Below are positions 8,252 through 17,362 of a stretch of DNA of 64,000 nucleotides, piece by piece. Made by a program: the position numbers and the translations under genes. How positions within the stretch are numbered: the first letter of the stretch is position 1; each line of letters starts with the position of its first letter. The notes beneath the pieces are model-generated. The model was not told the DNA's origin, did no database searches, and saw nothing but the letters and a program-made list of their open reading frames with translations. The stretch is from Halobaculum magnesiiphilum. Lineage in GTDB: Archaea; Halobacteriota; Halobacteria; Halobacteriales; Haloferacaceae. The stretch spans positions 992,001-1,056,000 of the forward strand of contig NZ_CP081958.1 of NCBI RefSeq assembly GCF_019823105.1, in the 5' to 3' direction.

Positions 8252-9175
8252 ATGCAGATCGGGTCGCGTCGCTGTCTCGTCAACCCCCACAGCGGAACCG
8301 GCGATCACGCCGACCGCGTCCGTCGGTCGATGGAGGCGCGCGGCTTCGCCGTCGCCGAGACCGAGGGCGCCGCCCACACCGTCGAGTTGGCCCGGGAGGC
8401 CGGCGAGGTCGGCGCCTCGACGCTCGCCGTCTGCGGCGGCGACGGCACGATCAACGACGCGCTCCGGGGGCTGTACCGCGCGGACGCCCTCGGCGACGTG
8501 ACGCTGTCGGTGTTGCCGGCGGGGACGGCGAACCTCCTCGCCGGGACCCTCGGGATCGAGTCGCTGGACCACGGGATCGAGCTGTCTGACACCGGCGAGG
8601 CCCGCGCGCTCGACGTGGGCGTCGCCGAGGGGGGCGACGGCGAGTCGGCCGAGCCGTTCCTCGTCTCCTGTATCGCCGGGCTGCCCGCGGACGCGAGCAC
8701 CGCGACCCCCGACGAGTTGAAGGGGCGGTTCGGCACGCTCGCGTTCCTGCTCACGGGCGCCCGGGAGACGATGGCGTTCGACGGGCTCGACGTGCGCGTC
8801 GAGTCGCCGACGCGGTCGTGGACGGGCGAGGCCACCTGCGTCCTCGTCGGCAACGCCCGGAAGTTCGTCGAGGAGGGCGGACAGGCCGACATGGAGGACG
8901 GCCGGTTCGACGTGGTCGTCGTCGAACGGATGCCGCCGCAGGCGCTGGCGTTCGAGGCCGCGGTCCACCGCCTGCTGGGCGAGGGGACGGAGGGCGTCAC
9001 CCACTTCCGCGCGGGCGAACTCCACGTCGCCAGCGACGACCCGATCACGTTCAGCCGCGACGGCGAGGTCGCGACCCACGAGCGACTGGACTTCCGCGTG
9101 CTCCCGTCGGCGCTCTCGGTCCGCGTCGGCGACGCGTACGACCCGGATCCGAACCGGGATCGAAACGGCGGGTGA
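8252..9175 (+). CDS. Diacylglycerol-kinase-family lipid kinase (YegS/BmrU type)
   Basis: A 307-residue protein with the DAGK catalytic domain: RCLVNPHSGTGDHADRVRR at the N-terminus, then CGGDGTINDALRGL with the GGDGT nucleotide-binding loop, then LSVLPAGTANLLA. The C-terminal beta-sandwich contains TCVLVGNARKFVEEGGQADM and the GRFDVVVVE strand. It is expected to phosphorylate a lipid or related alcohol at the membrane face. In archaea, substrates of this family are poorly defined. It lies upstream of a lipid-linked saccharide flippase gene on the same strand (49 bp apart), so a role in membrane lipid or saccharide metabolism is plausible. Confidence 0.9.
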   Translation: MQIGSRRCLVNPHSGTGDHADRVRRSMEARGFAVAETEGAAHTVELAREAGEVGASTLAVCGGDGTINDALRGLYRADALGDVTLSVLPAGTANLLAGTLGIESLDHGIELSDTGEARALDVGVAEGGDGESAEPFLVSCIAGLPADASTATPDELKGRFGTLAFLLTGARETMAFDGLDVRVESPTRSWTGEATCVLVGNARKFVEEGGQADMEDGRFDVVVVERMPPQALAFEAAVHRLLGEGTEGVTHFRAGELHVASDDPITFSRDGEVATHERLDFRVLPSALSVRVGDAYDPDPNRDRNGG

Positions 9176-9224
9176 ACGCCCCGGTTCGCCGGGCTTTTCT
9201 CCGACTCGCCGCTCCGGCGAGTCG

Positions 9225-10910
9225 ATGGGATCGGACGGAGGGTCGGTCGCCGGCGACGATCCGGCTGAACCGGACGGTGACTCGGCCGAACGGGGCGGCG
9301 GTTCGACCGTACGGGACGGCGGTTCGACCGTACGGGACGGCGGTTCGACCGCTCCGGACGGCGACGGCGAGCTCGACCCGGCGGAGGCGCGGCTCTCGGA
9401 CGCGCTCGAACGGGTTGCCCACGGCGCGGTCGTCTCCACACCGAGCATCCTCGCCCAGCGCGGGCTGACGCTGGCGTTCACCGCGCTGTTGACGAACACG
9501 TTCGCCGCCGGGCCGTACGGGCTGTTCGCGCTCGCGCGGCGGCTCTCGCGGTTCCTCCGCCGGCTCGCGCTCGGCTTCGGCGGCGGGCTCAGCCGCTTTC
9601 TCCCGACCGTCGACGACCCGGCCGAGCGGGACGCGCTCGCGACGTTCGCGGCCGCGCTGGTCGTCGGCGTCTCGGTCGTCTTCGGCGCGGGGCTGTTCCT
9701 GGGCGCTCCCGCCATCGCCGCGTTCACCGGGAAGGGGCCGCCGTTCCCGCTGTACCTCCGGGCGTTCGGCGCGGGGCTGCCGCTCACCGTCTCGCTGTTC
9801 GTCGTCGCGCGGGTGCTGCGCGCCACCGAGGAGGTGACCGCGCTGAACGCGTTCCAGCGCGCCGCGTTCCCGCTGGTCCAGTTGGCCGTCGGCGTCGCCG
9901 GCGCGGTCGTCGTGAGCGACCTCGCAGGCGTCGCCGTGGGGCTGCCCGTGGCGATGGGCGCGCTCGGGCTCGTCGGGGCGGGGTGGCTCGCGCGCTCGCG
10001 GGGGTTCCGGCCGCGCGTCCGTGTGCCCGACGCCGCGGCGATCCGGCGCCGATACGTCGGGTATACGACGCCGCTGTTCCTGAGCGGCTTCGCGACGACG
10101 ACCCAGCGCCTGGGCTTCTACCCGCTGATCGCCGTGTTCCTGTCGGGCACCGCCGGCGGCGTGTTCGCCGTCGGCGTCCTCGTCGGGAGCCTCGTCCGGC
10201 TCCCCCTGATGGCGATCAACCAGTTCATCCCGCCCGTCGCCGCGGCGCTCAACGACGACGACCACTCGATGGCGCTCTCGCGGCTGTATCACGTCACCAG
10301 CCGGCTCGTGCTCGTCGGCGTCGTCGGGCTGTCGGTGCCGACGGTCGTGCACCGCGAGGCGGTGATGGCGCTGTTCGGCCCGACGTTCGTACGGTACGCG
10401 CCGCTGCTTCCCGGCTTCGTGTTCGCGCAGGTGCTGGCGTGTGCGGCCGGCAGCGTCGGCATCCTCCTGCGGATGACTGACCACCAGCGGGCGTTGCTGG
10501 TGGTCAACACCGCGATCACGCTGTTCCTCGCGGTCACGGCGATCCCGCTCACCGTCGAGTTCGGGTTGCCGGGGGTGGTCGCCAGCTACCTCCTCATGCT
10601 CGGCGTCAACAACGGGCTGGAGGTGGCGGTGCTGTACCGCGTCGAGGGGCTCCAGCCGTTCACCCACGCGCACGGCAAGCCCCTCCTGGCGGCGGTCCCG
10701 TTCGCGGCCGTCGCGCTCGCGGCGAGGGGGCTGCTCCCTCGCGGTCCCGCGGCGGTCGCCGGCACGCTCCTCGGGCTCGCGACGTACGCCGCCGTCTTGC
10801 GCGTCCTCGGGTTCTCGCCGGTCGAGCGCCGGCTGCTCGCGACGCTGGTCGGGCGCTACCGGCGTGCGCTGGCGGCGCTTCGAAGCCGCGTCGGCCCCAC
10901 CCGGCGGTAG
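9225..10910 (+). CDS. Polysaccharide/lipid-linked oligosaccharide flippase (Wzx-like, MOP superfamily)
   Basis: A 561-residue protein with a hydrophilic Gly/Ser/Asp-rich N-terminal tail of about 55 residues and then about fourteen hydrophobic segments, beginning VAHGAVVSTPSILAQRGLTLAFTALL. The FAAGPYGLFALARRLSRFLRRLALGFGGGLSRFLP region and overall layout match polysaccharide transport proteins that flip isoprenoid-linked glycans for cell-surface or S-layer glycosylation. The tail contains the heptapeptide GGSTVRD in tandem, encoded by a 21-bp DNA repeat. Which glycan is moved is unknown; the two GT4 genes near 18-20 kb may or may not belong to the same pathway. Confidence 0.87.
   Translation: MGSDGGSVAGDDPAEPDGDSAERGGGSTVRDGGSTVRDGGSTAPDGDGELDPAEARLSDALERVAHGAVVSTPSILAQRGLTLAFTALLTNTFAAGPYGLFALARRLSRFLRRLALGFGGGLSRFLPTVDDPAERDALATFAAALVVGVSVVFGAGLFLGAPAIAAFTGKGPPFPLYLRAFGAGLPLTVSLFVVARVLRATEEVTALNAFQRAAFPLVQLAVGVAGAVVVSDLAGVAVGLPVAMGALGLVGAGWLARSRGFRPRVRVPDAAAIRRRYVGYTTPLFLSGFATTTQRLGFYPLIAVFLSGTAGGVFAVGVLVGSLVRLPLMAINQFIPPVAAALNDDDHSMALSRLYHVTSRLVLVGVVGLSVPTVVHREAVMALFGPTFVRYAPLLPGFVFAQVLACAAGSVGILLRMTDHQRALLVVNTAITLFLAVTAIPLTVEFGLPGVVASYLLMLGVNNGLEVAVLYRVEGLQPFTHAHGKPLLAAVPFAAVALAARGLLPRGPAAVAGTLLGLATYAAVLRVLGFSPVERRLLATLVGRYRRALAALRSRVGPTRR
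9297..9359 (+). repeat. 21-bp in-frame tandem repeat in flippase N-terminal tail
   Basis: Three adjacent 21-bp units (9297-9317, 9318-9338, 9339-9359). The first two are identical and the third differs at three positions. Each begins GGCGGTTCGACCG and encodes GGST followed by VRD or APD. The unit length is a multiple of three, so copy-number change would preserve the frame. Confidence 0.88.
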
Positions 10911-10940
10911 GTATTCGGATCCCCCCGCCGACGTGGCGGT

Positions 10941-11852
10941 ATGGCCGACGCATCCCCCGACGCCGACGACGCGATGCCCGCCGGACCCGCCCGCGCCGAC
11001 CCGCCCTTCGACGCGCCCGACCTCTCGGGGTCGACGGCGTTCGTCACCGGGACGACCCGCGGCATCGGCAAGCGGATCGCGCTCACGCTGGCCGAACACG
11101 GCTGCAACGTCGTCTCGACGGGCAAGACCGCCGAACCCGGCGGCGAGCTGCCGGGGACGATCCACAAGACGGCCGAGCAGTGCGAGGAGCGCGGCGTCGA
11201 CGCCCACGCGATCCAGTTGGACGTGCGCGACCCCGAGGCCGTCGAGGCGGCCGTCGAGGAGGCGATCGACGAGTTCGGCGAGATCGACATCGTGATCAAC
11301 AACGCCAGCGCGATCCAGCTGGCGAACGTCGCGGACCTCCCCGCCAATCGCTTCGACCTGCTCACTGACGTGAACGTCCGCGGCACCTACCTCGTCTCGC
11401 GGGCGTTCCTCCCGCACCTCCGCGAGCAGGAGGGCGGGTGGATCCTCACGAACGCGCCCCCGGTGACGATGGACCGCGCGCCCGGCAAGGCCGCCTACGC
11501 GTGGTCGAAGCTCGGGATGTCGTTCATCACCCTCTCGCTGGCTGAGGAGCTGGCGGCCGACGACATCGGCTGCAACACGTTCTGGCCGGTGACCGCCGTC
11601 GACACCCGGGCGACGCGCTACTTCGGGCTCGGCACCGAGGACGACTGGCGAACCCCGCACGTGCTCGCCGACGCCGTGCTCTCGATCCTCGCGCGCGACC
11701 CGGCCAAGTACACCGGCCACTCGGCGTACGACGAGGACCTGTTGCGTGCGGCGGGCGCGAGCGACGCCGACCTCTCGGCGTACAACCTCACCGAGGGGGA
11801 TCCGGCGCCAACGTCCGCGCGGATGTTCGCCCCGGAGTACACCCGCAAGTGA
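10941..11852 (+). CDS. Short-chain dehydrogenase/reductase (HSDL2-like)
   Basis: A 303-residue SDR. The NAD(P) motif is TAFVTGTTRGIGKRIALTLA (about 34-53). IVINNASAIQLANVADLP carries the NNAS motif, and KAAYAWSKLGMSF carries the catalytic YxxxK. The extended segment after the cofactor motif (VVSTGKTAEPGGELPGTIHK) is characteristic of HSDL2-type SDRs, although the sterol-carrier C-terminal domain of animal HSDL2 is absent. It probably oxidises or reduces a fatty-acyl or related alcohol. A small membrane-protein gene may be coupled through a GTGA overlap at its stop. Confidence 0.9.
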   Translation: MADASPDADDAMPAGPARADPPFDAPDLSGSTAFVTGTTRGIGKRIALTLAEHGCNVVSTGKTAEPGGELPGTIHKTAEQCEERGVDAHAIQLDVRDPEAVEAAVEEAIDEFGEIDIVINNASAIQLANVADLPANRFDLLTDVNVRGTYLVSRAFLPHLREQEGGWILTNAPPVTMDRAPGKAAYAWSKLGMSFITLSLAEELAADDIGCNTFWPVTAVDTRATRYFGLGTEDDWRTPHVLADAVLSILARDPAKYTGHSAYDEDLLRAAGASDADLSAYNLTEGDPAPTSARMFAPEYTRK

Positions 11853-11977
11853 GGCGCCCGACGGCGGTGCTCGTCCGCCCGGGCGACGCCAACGCCCCGA
11901 CCGCGCTCGTCCCCGCGACTTCCGACACCGCCGGAACCGGCACCGAGTACTTCCCCCCGCGGCGACGACCGTTGCCC

Positions 11978-12103
11978 GTGCGACTCTCTACAGCCGTGCT
12001 GTTGATCGGCGTCGGACTGTTCGTGCTTCCGTTCCCGGGAACGTTCATCGGCGGCGGCCTCGTGCTCGTCGCCGGCGCGGGACTGCGCTACCTCGGAGTG
12101 TGA
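11978..12103 (+). CDS. Small single-span membrane protein
   Basis: From GTG 11978 the product is 41 residues, almost all one hydrophobic hairpin: VRLSTAVLLIGVGLFVLPFP then GTFIGGGLVLVAGAGLRYLGV. An alternative in-frame GTG at 11849 overlaps the SDR stop and would add 43 residues, but those lack acidic residues and look non-coding for a haloarchaeon. The start is therefore uncertain. No function can be proposed. Confidence 0.55.
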   Translation: MRLSTAVLLIGVGLFVLPFPGTFIGGGLVLVAGAGLRYLGV

Positions 12104-12109
12104 TCCCCG

Positions 12110-13486
12110 TCAGGTGACGCCGCCATCGCGGGGCTCGTACTCGCGGTGGGCATCCGACTCGACGATCGCTTCGATCGTTTCGACCACGCGCCAGACGTCC
12201 TCGTATCGGGTGTACAGCGGCGCGGGGCAGACGCGGACGACGTTCGGCGGGCGGAAGTCGACGATCACCCCGCGGTCGCGCAGCGCCTCGCTCAGGCGGT
12301 AGCCCTCGGGATGTTCGATCGCGACGTGACCGCCCCGGCGAGTGTGCTCGCGGGGCGTCCCTACCGAGAAGTCGTCGCCGAGGCGGTCCTCGACCAGGTC
12401 GATCAGGAGGTCCGTGAGCGCGAGCGACTTCTCGCGCACCGCGTCGATGCCGGCCTCGCGGATCAGTTCCGTCGCGCCCTCGATCGGCGCCGACGACAGC
12501 ATCGGGACGGTTCCGATCTGCCACGCGCCCGCCGTGTCGGCCTGGTCGTAGGTGTGGCGCATCTCGAACTGCGTCGACTTGTCGTTGCCCCACCAGCCGG
12601 CGAGCGCGGGCGTGGTGCCGTGGTGGCGCTCGTGGACGTACAGCCCCGCGGTCGCCCCGGGGCCGGCGTTGAGGTACTTGTACGAGCACCACACCGCGAA
12701 GTCGGCGCCCGTCCCGAGCGCGGCGCCGTCGGCCGTCCCGTCGTCGACGCCGCCGGCGCCCGCGTTCCGAAGGTCGTGGTCGACGACGCCGAGCGAGTGA
12801 GCGCAGTCGAAGCCCGCGAGCGCGCCGTGCTCGTGGGCCGCCGCGGAGATCCGGTCGATATCGAGCAGTTGGCCCGAGCGGTAGAGGACGGAGGGCATGA
12901 ACACGATCCCGATATCGTCGCGCTCGCGGAGAGCAGCCTCGATGTCCGCCTCGTCGATCGTGCGGCCGTCGCGCGACTCGACGCCCACGAGCCCCTCGTC
13001 GGGATCGATCCCCCGCTGGCGGAACTGCGCGCGGACGGCGTAGTGGTCCGTCGGGAAGTCGAGGTCGTTGACGAGCACCGCCGGCGGGTCGGCGGTGGGA
13101 TCCGGCCCGGCGGGCGTGCCGGGGAGCGTGTCGAGGAACGTCCCGATCAGGGTGTGGATGTTGACGGTGGTCGAGTTGGCGACGACGACCTCGGACTCGC
13201 GGGCGCCGACCAGCGGCGCGAGCAGGTCGCCGAGGTGCTCGCCGTAGTGGAACCAGTCCGGGTCGGCGGCCTCCCACCCGCGGATCGCCAGCCGCTTCCA
13301 CTCGTCGACGACGCGGTCCAGCGTCGCCAGCGCGGTGTCGGGCGCGAGCCCCAGCGAGTTGCCGTCCATGTAGCGCTCGTCCTCGGGGACCGAGAAGTGG
13401 TCGCGGTACGCGCGGAGGGGGTCGGCGGCGTCGCGCTCGCGGGCGTCCGCGAGCGAGGGGGCGGGGCCGGCGTCCGTGTCGGTCAT
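12110..13486 (-). CDS. kynU: Kynureninase
   Basis: A 458-residue PLP enzyme that cleaves kynurenine to anthranilate and alanine. The family signature CSYKYLNAGPGATAGLYVHE carries the PLP lysine. Further matches are RYMDGNSLGLAPDTAL near the N-terminus, VVANSTTVNIHTLIGTFLD, GFDCAHSLGVVDHDL (the Asp that contacts the PLP pyridine nitrogen) and HVAIEHPEGYRLSEALRDRGV near the C-terminus. The length is usual for the family. Tryptophan 2,3-dioxygenase is not in the adjacent sequence. The gene is convergent with the small membrane-protein gene (6 bp apart) and divergent from an alpha/beta hydrolase gene. Confidence 0.94.
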   Translation of the reverse strand: MTDTDAGPAPSLADARERDAADPLRAYRDHFSVPEDERYMDGNSLGLAPDTALATLDRVVDEWKRLAIRGWEAADPDWFHYGEHLGDLLAPLVGARESEVVVANSTTVNIHTLIGTFLDTLPGTPAGPDPTADPPAVLVNDLDFPTDHYAVRAQFRQRGIDPDEGLVGVESRDGRTIDEADIEAALRERDDIGIVFMPSVLYRSGQLLDIDRISAAAHEHGALAGFDCAHSLGVVDHDLRNAGAGGVDDGTADGAALGTGADFAVWCSYKYLNAGPGATAGLYVHERHHGTTPALAGWWGNDKSTQFEMRHTYDQADTAGAWQIGTVPMLSSAPIEGATELIREAGIDAVREKSLALTDLLIDLVEDRLGDDFSVGTPREHTRRGGHVAIEHPEGYRLSEALRDRGVIVDFRPPNVVRVCPAPLYTRYEDVWRVVETIEAIVESDAHREYEPRDGGVT

Positions 13487-13627
13487 GGACTCGGGTTCGG
13501 GTGGGGACAGTTAGGCGTTGGCGTCGCCGGCGACCGCGACTCCCGTCCGCGTCGACGCCGAATCGACAGCCGGACGCGTCGTCCGCATCGGCAGGGATTC
13601 TTGTCGGCCCCCGCCGTTCGGGGTCGC

Positions 13628-14662
13628 ATGACCGACTCCGCCGACGGGGACGCACGCCCCGAGCGACTCGCCGACCTCGACCCGGAACTCCGCGAGGTCG
13701 TCGCCGAGATCGAGGCGCTGGGCGTCCCGCCGTGGCACGCCCTCTCCGTCGAGAGCGCCCGACGCATCGAGGACGAGCTGTTCGGCGGCGACGGCGCCGA
13801 CGGCGCCGACGATGGGGGCGCCGACCCGGACCCCGACCGCGGCTCCGCCGACCGGGTCGCCTCGACGCTCGATCTGGCGATCGACGGGCCCGCCGGCGAT
13901 CGCCTCCCACTGCGCGTGTACCGCCCCGAGGGACGGCCCGCACCGACGCTCGTCTTCTTCCACGGCGGCGGCTGGTGTCTCGGCACGCTCGACTCCGCGG
14001 ACGACCTCGCGCGCCGGCTGTGTCGCCGCGTCGGCGCCGTCGTCGTCTCGGTGGACTACCGCCTGGCGCCCGAGCATCCCTTCCCCGCCGCCGTCGACGA
14101 CGCGATCCGCGCGCTCCGGTGGACCCGCGACCACGCTGCCGGGTTCGGCGGGAACGGCGTCGTCGGCGTCGCCGGATCCTCCGCGGGCGGCAACCTCGCG
14201 GCCGCGGCCGCGCTGGCGACTCCCGACGGCGAGACCCCCGCAGTCCAGACGCTGTTGTACCCGATCACGGACCGCGACTTCGCCACCGACTCCTACGAGG
14301 CGAACGCCGACGGCCCGCTGTTGACGCGCGCGGACATGCGGCGGTTCTGGCGGGAGTACCTCCGGTCGGACGTGGACGCCGCCAACCCGTACGCTGCGCC
14401 GCTGCGGGCCCCGGAGGCGGATCTCGCGGCGACCGCCCCCGCGGTCGTCGTCACCGGCGAGCGCGACCCCCTGCGCGAGGACGGCGCCGCCTACGTCGCC
14501 CGGCTCTCGAACGCCGGCGTCGACGTGGATCATCTGGACTACGAGGGGATGTGTCACGGCTTCCTGTCGTTCGCCGACCGGGTCGCCGCCGCCGACGCGG
14601 CGTTCGACGACCTCGCGGCGGCGACGCGCGAGCGGCTGACGGCCGCCGCCGACGGGGAGTGA
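13628..14662 (+). CDS. Alpha/beta hydrolase (HSL-type esterase family)
   Basis: A 344-residue hydrolase. The oxyanion-hole motif FFHGGGWCLGTLDSADDLAR, VDYRLAPEHPFPAAVDDA and the nucleophile elbow GSSAGGNLAAAAA define the hormone-sensitive-lipase family. The Asp in GERDPLREDGAAYV and the His in CHGFLSF complete the triad. A stretch of Gly/Ala/Asp (about 58-78) before the hydrolase core is low-complexity. It is likely a cytoplasmic carboxylesterase. It is divergent from kynU (142 bp apart); a formamidase role next to kynureninase is an attractive idea but unsupported by any motif. Confidence 0.88.
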   Translation: MTDSADGDARPERLADLDPELREVVAEIEALGVPPWHALSVESARRIEDELFGGDGADGADDGGADPDPDRGSADRVASTLDLAIDGPAGDRLPLRVYRPEGRPAPTLVFFHGGGWCLGTLDSADDLARRLCRRVGAVVVSVDYRLAPEHPFPAAVDDAIRALRWTRDHAAGFGGNGVVGVAGSSAGGNLAAAAALATPDGETPAVQTLLYPITDRDFATDSYEANADGPLLTRADMRRFWREYLRSDVDAANPYAAPLRAPEADLAATAPAVVVTGERDPLREDGAAYVARLSNAGVDVDHLDYEGMCHGFLSFADRVAAADAAFDDLAAATRERLTAAADGE

Positions 14663-14684
14663 CCGTAGGTCGAAGGTCGGGAGA

Positions 14685-15749
14685 TCAGTCCGTCCCCGAG
14701 AGCCGCTCGTAGGCCGCCCAAGACGCGTCCTCCGCGGGCGGCTCGACGCGCTCGCCGTCGACGAACACGCCGGAGCCCTCGCGCACGTCGCCGACGACGC
14801 CGACGGGCGTGGATCGCGATTCCACCGCGTCGACGACGCGGTCGACGGCCGCGGGGTCGACGGCGAGCAGGAGCGTCCCCGAGGTGGTACACGACCACGG
14901 GTCGAGATCGAGCGCCTCACAGGTCGCCACCGCGGCAGCGTTCGTCGGCACCGGCGCCGAGTCCACGTCGATCCGGACGCGGCCGGCCTCGGACACCTCA
15001 CACAGCGCGCCGCGGAGGCCGCCCTCCGTCGCGTCGTGCATCGCGGTGACGCTGGCGTCCGCCGACGATCCCTCGCCGCTCCGTCCGGCCTCAGCGGCCG
15101 CGAGCGCGTCGCGGACGACACTCGTCTCGTCGAGCAGTGCGGCCGCGTCGTCGATCGTCGCCTCGTCGAGCCCCCGGTCGGCGAGCGCGTCGGGGTACAG
15201 CGAGGCGAACAGCCCCGCCGTCTCGATGCCCGGGCCCTTCGTCACGAGCAGGCGGTCGCCCGGGCGGGCGCCGTCCGGGCGGATCACGTCGTCGTGGTCG
15301 CCGACGCCGAGCACCGTCGCGGCGCCGACCCACGGGAGCGACGCGCCGGGGTAGCGGGCGGTGTGGCCCGTCGGGATGGCGACGCCCAGCGCCTCGCACT
15401 CGGCGGCGACGGCGGCCCAGAACGCGGCGAACTCGTCGTCCGACACGTCGCTCGGGAGCGCGAAGGAGGGGCAAAAGTGGGTGGGCGCGACCCCGGAGAC
15501 GGCCACGTCGCCGAGGGCGAACGAGAGCGCGAAGCGACCGGCGCGCTCGTAGCCCAGATCCGGCAGCAGCGAGATGGGGTCGGTCGCGGTCACGACCGCG
15601 CGGTCGGCCACGTCGACGACGCCGAAGTCGACGCCGTGGGTCGGCCCGAGGCGCACGTCCTCGCGGGCGGCGCCGAGGTTGGGCCGCACCACCGACTCGA
15701 AGGCGTCGCGGTCGACCTTCCCCCGTCGGGGCGCACGGTCGTCGGTCAT
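14685..15749 (-). CDS. AIR-synthase-related protein (HypE/ThiL superfamily)
   Basis: A 354-residue two-domain protein of the PurM/HypE/ThiL/SelD superfamily. The N-terminal domain shows AVVTATDPISLLPDLGYERAG and FALSFALGDVAVSGVAP; the C-terminal domain shows PGDRLLVTKGPGIETAGLFA and TAMHDATEGGLRGALCEVSE. Members bind ATP and phosphorylate or activate small substrates or carboxamides. No hydrogenase-maturation neighbours are present, so a HypE role is not supported. The ATG complementary to 15747-15749 is chosen; the nine upstream in-frame residues are basic and unlikely. Function unassigned. Confidence 0.82.
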   Translation of the reverse strand: MTDDRAPRRGKVDRDAFESVVRPNLGAAREDVRLGPTHGVDFGVVDVADRAVVTATDPISLLPDLGYERAGRFALSFALGDVAVSGVAPTHFCPSFALPSDVSDDEFAAFWAAVAAECEALGVAIPTGHTARYPGASLPWVGAATVLGVGDHDDVIRPDGARPGDRLLVTKGPGIETAGLFASLYPDALADRGLDEATIDDAAALLDETSVVRDALAAAEAGRSGEGSSADASVTAMHDATEGGLRGALCEVSEAGRVRIDVDSAPVPTNAAAVATCEALDLDPWSCTTSGTLLLAVDPAAVDRVVDAVESRSTPVGVVGDVREGSGVFVDGERVEPPAEDASWAAYERLSGTD

Positions 15750-15863
15750 GGATCGACGTGCGCCCGGGCGCCCCAAAGCGGTTGCGTCACCGCGACGGGC
15801 CGGGGACTGGTCGGGCGCAAGGGTGGGAACGGGGTCGGGGACGGGAGCCGTCCGAGGGCCGGG

Positions 15864-17330
15864 TCAGAACCGCGGGGCCATCGGGTGATCGACCTCGTGT
15901 TCCGTCCGGGCGGCGGGCGACTCCATCGTCGCCTCGCGGCCGTCGGGCCAGCGGACGGTGACGCGCTCGGGCGTCTCCTCGCCCAGACCGAAGTGCGCGA
16001 CCGGCTCCATCTGACAGAGATAGCCCGAGCCGGCACAGACGACCTTCGTCCGCGTCCACGAGGCCGTCTCGACGGTGACGGCGGCGCCACGGGCGGGCGC
16101 CCCGTACTGCGTCGTCGGGCGGACGCGGATCCAGTCGTTCTCGGCGGCGCCGTCGACGGCGTACAGCGAGAGCGGCTGGGCGGCGAGTTCGCCGTGGACG
16201 ACGAGCAGTTCGAGCGCGCCGTCGCCGTCGAAGTCCGCCACGGCGGCGCCGGTGCCGAGGCCGCGCGGCTCCGTTGCGTCGCCGGGGTCGACCGCGGTCC
16301 AGCCCGCGCGACCCTTCCGGAACAGGCGGTTCGTGGCGCCCAGCGCGTTGCAGAACAGCTCCTCGCGGCCGTCGTTGTCGAAGTCGGCGGCGACGAGCGT
16401 CCGCGTGCGGGTCGGCGCCGCGAACGCGGGCGGCGCGGCGTCGGTGAACGTCCTGCGGGAGGCACCGCCGTCCGCGTGGGCGGGGCCCGCTGGCGACGAG
16501 TTCGGAACGAACAGCCGGCTCGGGGTCTCCCAGCCGCCGACCGCGAGGTCGCCGTCGGCCATCGTGACCCCGCGGGTGTTGGTCCGCGGCGCCGAGAGCC
16601 CCACGTCGCCGGCGACCTCCTCGAAGTGGCCCGAAGCGTTTCTGAACAGCCGGTTCGGGCCGCGCTCGACGCCGACGAAGAGGTCCATCCGGTCGCTCAC
16701 GATCGGGCCGGCGTACAGCGATCGCGCGCCGGCGTCCAGCTCGAGGCCGACCGCCTCGCACATGTCCGAGAGTTCGCCGTCGTCGCCCAACTCGTAGAAG
16801 CGTGAAGGGGCGCCGTAGCAGGCGACGAAGACGCCGTAGCGGCCGGTGCCGTAGCGGTCGAGCGCGGCGACCGAGCGGCCGGCCCGGAAGTTGCCGCGGT
16901 CGGCGTTGACCGCGAGGCCGAACAGGTCGCGCCAGCGCACGTCGTCGTGGTCCGGGAGGACGTCGACGGGGTCGAGCAGGAGGTCGGTGTCCCGGGTTTC
17001 CCCCTCGTACGACTCGGTGTTGTGGACGTAGATCTCCTCGGCGCCGTCGGCGTCGAGGTCGGCGGCGACGGCGCCGATCGCGTGTCGTCCCTCGTCGGCG
17101 ACGGCGGGGGTGGCCACGTCGCGGAGCGCGCCGTCGCGCCACGTGAGCAGACGGTTCCCCGGCCCGTAGCCGGTCACGAGCGCGCACGGCCCGCTCACGC
17201 CCGGCGTGACGGCGACCCCGTAGCCGCGGTGGGGCGTGTCGTCGGCGATGGCGTCGGACCGGTCCGCGAACACGCGGACCTCTCGGAGACCGGGGTACAA
17301 GAGGGCTCGGTTCCGCCCCCCGAGGAACAA
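15864..17330 (-). CDS. FG-GAP/VCBS-repeat protein with C-terminal ASPIC/UnbV domain (CRTAC1-like)
   Basis: A 488-residue protein made of FG-GAP beta-propeller blades. Repeated blade motifs such as AADLDADGAEEIYVHN, AADFDNDGREELFCNALGAT and VADFDGDGALELLVVHGE contain the DxDxDG calcium loops. The C-terminal part, with RVRPTTQYGAPARGAAVTVE, HFGLGEE and VTVRWPDG, is the ASPIC/UnbV domain. No signal peptide is visible. The frame opens at TTG 17330; a GTG at 17273 is an alternative start. Such proteins are often adhesive or protein-binding. It is divergent from the Gly-rich protein gene with only 32 bp between them. Confidence 0.8.
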   Translation of the reverse strand: MFLGGRNRALLYPGLREVRVFADRSDAIADDTPHRGYGVAVTPGVSGPCALVTGYGPGNRLLTWRDGALRDVATPAVADEGRHAIGAVAADLDADGAEEIYVHNTESYEGETRDTDLLLDPVDVLPDHDDVRWRDLFGLAVNADRGNFRAGRSVAALDRYGTGRYGVFVACYGAPSRFYELGDDGELSDMCEAVGLELDAGARSLYAGPIVSDRMDLFVGVERGPNRLFRNASGHFEEVAGDVGLSAPRTNTRGVTMADGDLAVGGWETPSRLFVPNSSPAGPAHADGGASRRTFTDAAPPAFAAPTRTRTLVAADFDNDGREELFCNALGATNRLFRKGRAGWTAVDPGDATEPRGLGTGAAVADFDGDGALELLVVHGELAAQPLSLYAVDGAAENDWIRVRPTTQYGAPARGAAVTVETASWTRTKVVCAGSGYLCQMEPVAHFGLGEETPERVTVRWPDGREATMESPAARTEHEVDHPMAPRF

Positions 17331-17362
17331 CGCTTTTCGGACGCCGGGGCGAACCCGGACTC

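Noticed and set aside
9051-11720. 889-codon open frame on the minus strand opposite the flippase and SDR genes
   Set aside because: It is rich in Arg and His without halophilic motifs and runs antisense to two recognisable genes; long shadow frames are expected at this GC content.
12146-14662. 838-codon plus-strand frame joining kynU antisense with the alpha/beta hydrolase
   Set aside because: The first 490 residues are antisense to kynureninase; only the part from ATG 13628 is a real gene.
12110-14662. Kynureninase and neighbouring hydrolase as a tryptophan-degradation operon with formamidase
   Set aside because: The genes are divergent, and the hydrolase has only general HSL-esterase motifs with no formamidase signature.
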